In this document: positions 59,339-64,000 of the stretch, in pieces | How the letters are laid out: every line of letters starts with the position of its first letter | Numbering within the stretch: the first letter of the stretch is position 1 | NCBI GenBank assembly: GCA_022041995.1 | Contig: CP074390.1 | Coordinates: forward strand, 744,001-808,000 | Direction of reading: 5' to 3' | Length of the DNA: 64,000 bases | Source: Cupriavidus necator | GTDB lineage: Bacteria > Pseudomonadota > Gammaproteobacteria > Burkholderiales > Burkholderiaceae | Program-made: the position numbers and the translations under genes | Notes under the pieces: generated by a model | Told to the model about the DNA's origin: nothing | The model's database searches: none | The model's input: the letters and a program-made list of their open reading frames with translations, nothing else

Positions 59339-59629
59339 CTAGCGATCCTTGCCAGTGCCATTGCGGCGGCCGGTACGGTTGCGCATCAGCTCAAGCTTGA
59401 GCAGCGCGTCCGCAAGCATACTCTTCAGCCGGGCATTCTCTTCCTGCAGCTCGCGCAACTTGCGGCCCTCACGTGCCTCACCCTGGTTGGGCTGGCCGTA
59501 ACGGGCACGCCATCCGTAGAACGAAGCATCGCTGAAACCATAGCGCGCGCACAGCTCACGCACTGGCACGCCGCTGGCCGCCTCGGCCAGGTAGCTGCGG
59601 ATCTGCTCTTCCGAATACCGTCTGTTCAC
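59339..59629 (-). CDS. Orphan IS3-family OrfA-type HTH protein
   Basis: The GTG at 59629 (V-NRRYSEEQIRSYLAEAASG) gives 96 residues: a transposase_8 helix-turn-helix (VRELCARYGFSDASFYGWRARYG) and a leucine-zipper coiled coil (KLRELQEENARLKSMLADALLKLELM). These are the hallmarks of IS3-group OrfA. There is no OrfB integrase, frameshift window or terminal inverted repeat nearby; the downstream gene is the small exported protein. It is a remnant or a domesticated DNA-binding protein. Confidence 0.7.
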   Translation of the reverse strand: MNRRYSEEQIRSYLAEAASGVPVRELCARYGFSDASFYGWRARYGQPNQGEAREGRKLRELQEENARLKSMLADALLKLELMRNRTGRRNGTGKDR

Positions 59630-60468
59630 GAATCTCTCCGCATCACAACAGCGGGCCACAAGCGGCACCAGCCGCGCCGCCAACCGTGCCGACTCTGGCC
59701 CTACGTTAGCCCAGGGCCGCGCCAAAAGGCAATTCAGTGTCTTCGCTGCGCGAGTTAAGAAAATTATCTCTGCGCACGCTGCCGCCGGCGCTGGCGCGGA
59801 TTGCCAAATTTCGTTAAACCAATTTGGAATCTAGTTAGACCATTAGCGCTGCGCATCGCGGAAACGGAGATGCCAGCCGCCCGTAAAACATGGGCATGAT
59901 GGCCTTGTGCGCGGCGGTGGTCGCGCATGAATCGCCCCGAAACCCCGATTTCAAGCTATGTATTGATGTACAGACAAAGAACGGGCTGAACCAAATTAGA
60001 AGACTGCCATCAATTCAAGTTTCTATGACTTTCGCTGAGCATGTATTAAGCTTCTTCGGCACAACTAAATTTCGCACGCCTTCGCGCGGCGCCCTGGGTG
60101 GCGCCGGCAGAAGAGCGGCCAGGCAGCCGGCACCACCCTGACGTGGTACGGTGCGCATTCCACGCTGCCAACCTGTACCGGGCCTGAAGGATCGAGTCGT
60201 CACTGCGCCATTTGTCGACGCAAGTCGGACATTTAGGAGTCGTGCCATGCGTTTTCGCAGCATCCTGCCCGGGCCTTTGCCCCCCTGGTCTTCATCCGGA
60301 CATGCCCGCATCGCGCGCCGTGCATGCCGCTTGCGCCTGCCCCTGTCAGGGGCCGAATCATTGCCCTGACATCTGGCGGCTCTTGCGCCCCATGTCCGAC
60401 GCAGCGCTGTACGCGCCGGACAAATAAGAAAAAAGCGAAAACAAAGTCATGGATCGGGAGAAGTCGCA
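59630..60468. other. AT-richer gene-poor region, about 840 bp
   Basis: 59750-60080 is clearly AT-richer than the rest of the window (for example 59805-59850 and 59985-60070), with no convincing frame. A 40-codon frame at 60247-60369 has AGGAG ahead (MRFRSILPGPLPPW) but no recognisable features. It may be decayed insertion-element sequence next to the OrfA remnant, plus the promoter of the downstream LysR gene. Confidence 0.45.
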
Positions 60469-61428
60469 ATGCGTCACGTCAGCACGAAGTTGTTGCATGT
60501 CTTTGTCCTCGTCATGGAATACCGGGACCTCAGCGCCGTGGCGGCCTGCACGCAGGGACGCGTGCCCACGGTGGCCTACAGCCTCGCGCGCTTGCGCGAA
60601 ATCACCGGCGATCCGCTGTTCGTCAAGCGCAACGGGATGCTCGAACCCACTCCGCATGCCCTGCGCCTGGAACAGACGGCGCGGCAGATCCTGGCCAAAT
60701 GGAACCAATTGGTGCGCCCCGGCGACTCTGGCCTGAGCAAGCGCCGTGACGACGGCAGGCGCGTTTCGATCGGCTTCTCATCGTCGATCGGCGACCCGGT
60801 CATCACCGAAATCCTGACGGCACTGTGCGAGCAGTTTCCGCAAGACAGCTTTGTCACGCGTCCGGTGATTGCCGACGCCGTCCTTGCCGGCCATCTCGGC
60901 AGCGGCGAACTGGACTGCGCCTTCGTCGTCGACAGCGGCCACGATCCCGAACGCGTGCGCCAGCACAACATCATGGCCACGCCGCGCCGGCTGGTGAGCG
61001 CCACGCGCGGCGGCAGCCATGACGAAGGCGAAAGCGACTGGATCCTGCTGCAGGAAGACTGCGAGGCCGGCAGCCCGCTGCGGACCTTCCTGAGCCGCCA
61101 GGCCAGCACACCGGGACATCGCGAGACCGTGGTCCCGTCATGGCATACCCAGATCACGCTGCTGCATTCAGCCGGGGGCATCTGCCCGGTGCTGGACTTC
61201 AACGTGCCGCTGGTCACGCGCGAGCGCAAGACGCGCCTGCTGGCACCGCCAAGCAGCTTCCCGGAATGGGCCGCACTGCATTTCTGGGCACCGGAGCGCA
61301 GCGGCGACAAGGGCGTGCTGCGCGACATCATGGATGTCGGCAGCGCCGTGCTGCGCGACCCGCTCAAGGCCATCGACGGCCGCCGCAACGGGCGCCCCGC
61401 AGCCTATACGCAGCCCGCTCTGGCCTGA
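60469..61428 (+). CDS. LysR-type transcriptional regulator
   Basis: The ATG at 60469 follows GGGAGAAG. The 319-residue protein has a LysR HTH (KLLHVFVLVMEYRDLSAVAACTQG; TVAYSLARLREITGDPLFVKRNGMLEPTPHAL) and an effector-binding domain. The HTH is somewhat divergent (CTQGRVPTVAYSL in place of SQPAVSxAL). No divergent target gene is adjacent: the flank is the gene-poor region. A terminator follows. Confidence 0.82.
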   Translation: MRHVSTKLLHVFVLVMEYRDLSAVAACTQGRVPTVAYSLARLREITGDPLFVKRNGMLEPTPHALRLEQTARQILAKWNQLVRPGDSGLSKRRDDGRRVSIGFSSSIGDPVITEILTALCEQFPQDSFVTRPVIADAVLAGHLGSGELDCAFVVDSGHDPERVRQHNIMATPRRLVSATRGGSHDEGESDWILLQEDCEAGSPLRTFLSRQASTPGHRETVVPSWHTQITLLHSAGGICPVLDFNVPLVTRERKTRLLAPPSSFPEWAALHFWAPERSGDKGVLRDIMDVGSAVLRDPLKAIDGRRNGRPAAYTQPALA

Positions 61429-61456
61429 CGCAACTCCCGCAGCACAGGCGCCCGGA

Positions 61457-61494
61457 AGGCGCTGGCAGCCACATGGCGCCAGCGCCTTTTTCTT
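61457..61494 (+). terminator. Terminator of the LysR gene
   Basis: A perfect 10-bp stem AGGCGCTGGC / GCCAGCGCCT is followed by TTTTTCTTT. Confidence 0.85.
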
Positions 61495-61753
61495 TGGCTG
61501 CGCAGCAATGGCGGCGTTTTTATTACAGTCTTGAGACATTTTTTCGAGCGCTGACCTTGCGCTACACTCGCGCGGCTTCGGCCGGTGCAGGCCGTTGTGC
61601 CACGGCGGCGCTTTGCGAATCCTCCTAGTTTCCCCAGACCGCGCAGCCGATACCCTGCAAGGGCATTGCTGCGGTCCGGCCGTCTCCCGTTTGGCCCGGT
61701 CCCGGGGCAATGCGCGCAGTTGTCTGGCGTCGTATTGTTTGGCGTCGTTTTTG

Positions 61754-61787
61754 CGCCGCACGTCTCGCTGACGTGCGGCGTTTTCTT
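61754..61787 (+). terminator. Terminator/attenuator hairpin upstream of the response regulator
   Basis: A perfect 11-bp stem CGCCGCACGTC / GACGTGCGGCG with loop TCGCT is followed by TTTTCTT, ending 42 bp before the response-regulator ATG. It could attenuate the gene or end a small RNA arising in 61500-61750. Confidence 0.7.
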
Positions 61788-61828
61788 GATGCCGGCGCTG
61801 CCACGAACCTGAATCGAGGAGCAACCAG

Positions 61829-62494
61829 ATGACATTGAGGATCCTGCTTGCCGACGACCACCCCCTGGTCAGCGCGGCCGTCGCGGACCGCCTGCATACC
61901 CAGACCGGGTGGGAGGTGTGCGGCAGCGTGACCAGCGCGGCGGCCTTGCTGAACGGCGTGGAAAGCCTGCGTCCCGATGTCGTGATCACCGACTACCACA
62001 TGCCCGCGCAGGGCGAGGGCAACAGCGACGGCCTGCGCCTGCTTGCCAGCCTGCGGCGGCGGCATCCGTCGCTGGCCGTGATCGTGCTGACCATGATCAC
62101 CAATCCGCTGGTACTGCGCTCCATCCTCGACACGCAGGTGCACGGCCTGCTGCTCAAGGACTCGCCGCTGTCAGAACTGGTGACCGTGGTTTGCCGTATC
62201 CAGCGGGGCTTCCACTACATCGGCAAATCCGCGCTGGAAATACTGTCGCAGGCCGATCCGGGCAACCCGGTCGCACCTGGCCAGGCCAGCGCGGAGCGCC
62301 TGTCCCGGCGTGAAATGGAAGTATTGCGGCTGTACCTGACCGGCCGGTCCGTGAGCGCGATCGCCATCCTGCTCTGCCGCAGCGTCAAGACCATCAGCCG
62401 GCAGAAGAACTGCGCCATGCAGAAGCTCGGCGTCACCAACGATCGGGAACTGTTCGAATTTGCAGCGCTTAACGGCATGCTGCTGACTGCCTGA
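61829..62494 (+). CDS. NarL/RcsB-type response regulator
   Basis: The ATG at 61829 follows GAGGAGCAACC. The 221-residue protein has a receiver domain with phospho-acceptor Asp55 (VVITDYHMP) and the acidic pocket ADDH. A C-terminal LuxR-type HTH follows (LSRREMEVLRLYLTGRSVSAIAILLCRSVKTISRQKNCAMQKLGV). No histidine kinase gene is in the window, so it is an orphan or fed by a distant kinase. The layout is closest to RcsB/FimZ-like regulators. Confidence 0.87.
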   Translation: MTLRILLADDHPLVSAAVADRLHTQTGWEVCGSVTSAAALLNGVESLRPDVVITDYHMPAQGEGNSDGLRLLASLRRRHPSLAVIVLTMITNPLVLRSILDTQVHGLLLKDSPLSELVTVVCRIQRGFHYIGKSALEILSQADPGNPVAPGQASAERLSRREMEVLRLYLTGRSVSAIAILLCRSVKTISRQKNCAMQKLGVTNDRELFEFAALNGMLLTA

Positions 62495-62520
62495 GCGCCA
62501 GCGGCACGGGCGCAGCCGCG

Positions 62521-62982
62521 TCAGGCGGCGTCGGCTGCCTGTGCCGCGTTGGCCTGCGCGTATGCGATGCCGGCCTCCAGCCGCGCCAGGCCGCGCGACA
62601 GCTCGCGCATGGTCGACGGCGACACCTCCGCAAGCACATCCTCCAGAAAAGCTGAGCGCAGCGGCATGGCGTGCGCCACCACCTGCTGGCCGGTCCGTGA
62701 CAGCGTGACATGCGTCACGCGGTTGTCGCGTTCCGAGGTGCTGCGCTCCACCCAGCCAAGTTCCTGCATGGCCTTGAGCTGGCGCGTCAGCGCGCCCGGG
62801 TCCATGCCGACCAGGTCAGCCAGCGCCTTCTGGCCGATCGCGCCCTCCTGGTGATGCAGCGCATGCAAGATGCGCCAGCGGGGCAGCGGCAGCCCCAGGC
62901 GCTGCTCGAATGCGGCCGCGTAAGCGCGGTAGGTGCGGCCGAACTGCTGCAGTACGGCCACGCTTTGTCGCTCCAGTTCCAT
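62521..62982 (-). CDS. MarR-family regulator
   Basis: This 153-residue protein has the MarR winged helix (PRWRILHALHHQEGAIGQKALADLVGMDPGALTRQLKAMQELGWVERSTSERDNRVTHVTLSRTG) with the conserved DxRxxxVxLT wing (ERDNRVTHVTLS). It lies 34 bp downstream of the DHA2 exporter gene on the same strand, so the two are probably co-transcribed and the regulator represses the pump until a toxic ligand binds. Confidence 0.88.
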   Translation of the reverse strand: MELERQSVAVLQQFGRTYRAYAAAFEQRLGLPLPRWRILHALHHQEGAIGQKALADLVGMDPGALTRQLKAMQELGWVERSTSERDNRVTHVTLSRTGQQVVAHAMPLRSAFLEDVLAEVSPSTMRELSRGLARLEAGIAYAQANAAQAADAA

Positions 62983-63016
62983 CCGTATTCCTCAGGTTAG
63001 GTTGCAGGCCGGCGCT

Positions 63017-64000
63017 TCAGTCGGCGGCCATGGCGGGCGCCGGCGCCCGGCCCAGCTTGATCGACGGTACCCGGCGGGCGCACCACACGCCCAGCGCGGC
63101 GGCCACCGCAGCCACCACCAGGCCGAGGTGGATGGCACTGACCAGCGACACGCGCGCCTGCTCCAGCAGCAGGGCGCCATTGTGCCCGGCTTGCTCCAGC
63201 TGGCCGAGCAACGCGACTTGCGACGCCTTGTCGATCAGCACCTGCGGGTCCGCCATGCGCGCTGTCCACTGCCCGGCATTGACGGCGGACAGCGCATGCT
63301 CCACGCCACCGGTATAGCTGCGCGTGACCAGCGTGCCCACGATCGCGGTGCCCACCATACCGCCTACCATGCGCAGCGATTGCAGCATGGCCGTGGCAAT
63401 GCCAAGGTGTTCGCGCCCTGCCGTCTGCTGCGCAAACACCGTCAGGTTCGGCATGATGAAGCCGAGCCCGAACCCGCCGATCAGCATGATCGTCAGCAAG
63501 ACGCCATGCGGCATGCTGCGCGTGGCCTGCGACAGGCCCACGCAGGACACTGCCAGCATGCCGAAGCCGGCATAGAGCATGGTGTTCGGGCGGCGAATGC
63601 GCGTGACGATGCGGCCGTTGAGAATGCTGCCCGCGGTGATGCAGACCACCAGCGGTGTGATCAGGATGCCCGCCTCCTTCGGCGAATAGCCAAAGCCGCC
63701 CTGGAACAGCAGCGGCGCATAGAGCAGCAGCGAGAACATGGTGAAGCCCGTAAACACCGCCAGCAGGAACAGCGGCGCCAGCCCCGGGTTGCGGAACATC
63801 TCCACTGGCAGGATCGGGTTGGCGCAACGCTGCTCCCACTGCCATAGCGCCACCAGTGCCAGCGCCGCCAGCACCAACAAGCCGCTGGTATAGGCGTCGA
63901 ACCCGCGCGCCGGCAGCAGTTCAACGCTCAGCTGCACGCACCCCAGCCCGGCTGCGATCAGCAAGGCACCCAGCCAGTCCACGCGGATCGGCCCGCTGTG
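63017..64000 (-). CDS. DHA2-family MFS drug exporter (EmrB/QacA type), 5' end outside window
   Basis: The frame is open through the right edge (the last visible codons read HSGPIRVDWLGALLIAAG). About 327 C-terminal residues are visible, with about seven hydrophobic segments of the 14-TM DHA2 group. The signature block GFGLGFIMPNLTVFAQQTAGREHLGIATAMLQSLRMVGGMVG of TM11-12 is included. It exports hydrophobic toxicants with protons. The MarR gene follows. Confidence 0.86.
   Translation of the reverse strand, partial: HSGPIRVDWLGALLIAAGLGCVQLSVELLPARGFDAYTSGLLVLAALALVALWQWEQRCANPILPVEMFRNPGLAPLFLLAVFTGFTMFSLLLYAPLLFQGGFGYSPKEAGILITPLVVCITAGSILNGRIVTRIRRPNTMLYAGFGMLAVSCVGLSQATRSMPHGVLLTIMLIGGFGLGFIMPNLTVFAQQTAGREHLGIATAMLQSLRMVGGMVGTAIVGTLVTRSYTGGVEHALSAVNAGQWTARMADPQVLIDKASQVALLGQLEQAGHNGALLLEQARVSLVSAIHLGLVVAAVAAALGVWCARRVPSIKLGRAPAPAMAAD

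Noticed and set aside
59339..59629. Complete IS3 insertion sequence
   Set aside because: No OrfB, no terminal inverted repeats and no target duplication could be seen.

Overview
The window is GC-rich, densely coding DNA with the habits of a Burkholderiaceae genome. The gene content (phasin, Wsp chemosensory operon, liv-type ABC transporter, tctAB, alternative cytochrome oxidase) points to Cupriavidus or a close relative, probably a secondary chromosome: no rRNA, tRNA or core translation genes were seen. This assignment is inference; no 16S or marker comparison was possible.

Layout. 1-5 kb: small exported or hypothetical proteins, a phasin, a cold-shock protein and a decayed DUF1643-like gene. 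5-9 kb: PsuG glycosidase, an orphan ParA ATPase, a scrap of a PQQ alcohol dehydrogenase and an exported M20 glutamate carboxypeptidase. 9.9-14.6 kb: a branched-chain amino-acid/amide type ABC transporter in the order H-M-G-F-binding protein. 14.7-17.5 kb: a DUF6600 envelope protein with a long Gln-rich repetitive tail, broken by two frameshifts. 17.8-27.8 kb: a GGDEF-EAL protein divergent from a complete Wsp-type operon (receptor, two CheW, CheR-TPR, CheA-REC, CheB, diguanylate cyclase), all aimed at cyclic-di-GMP signalling. 28-31.5 kb: a DUF4397 lipoprotein, a PadR-like regulator and tctA/tctB without a binding-protein gene. 32-37.3 kb: MATE efflux, MHYT sensor, an aldehyde dehydrogenase and DUF2252. 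37.3-42.3 kb: an aa3-type oxidase cluster with cytochrome c fused to subunit II and two subunit III genes. 42.5-48.7 kb: small membrane proteins, then LysR / MHS permease / acetylpolyamine-amidohydrolase-like / M20 amidohydrolase, and a rubredoxin. 49-50.1 kb: the 5' part of a TonB receptor joined by a deletion to the 3' part of piuC. 50.2-59.6 kb: DUF748 giant envelope protein, PHB-depolymerase-type esterase, a broken FNR/CRP regulator, a DUF3300-DUF2950 secreted operon and an orphan IS3 OrfA. 60.5-64 kb: LysR-type regulator, NarL-type response regulator, MarR regulator and the 3' part of a DHA2-family exporter.

The most striking window-wide signal is recurrent loss of reading frame. livF, the DUF6600 gene (twice), tctA and the acetylpolyamine amidohydrolase each become exactly full length if one base is restored at a G/C run; the PQQ remnant shows the same kind of lesion, and an FNR gene is also shifted. 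Either the assembly under-calls G/C homopolymers or this replicon is accumulating pseudogenes. This matters before any functional claim is made about those loci. No CRISPR array, prophage or complete insertion sequence was found.
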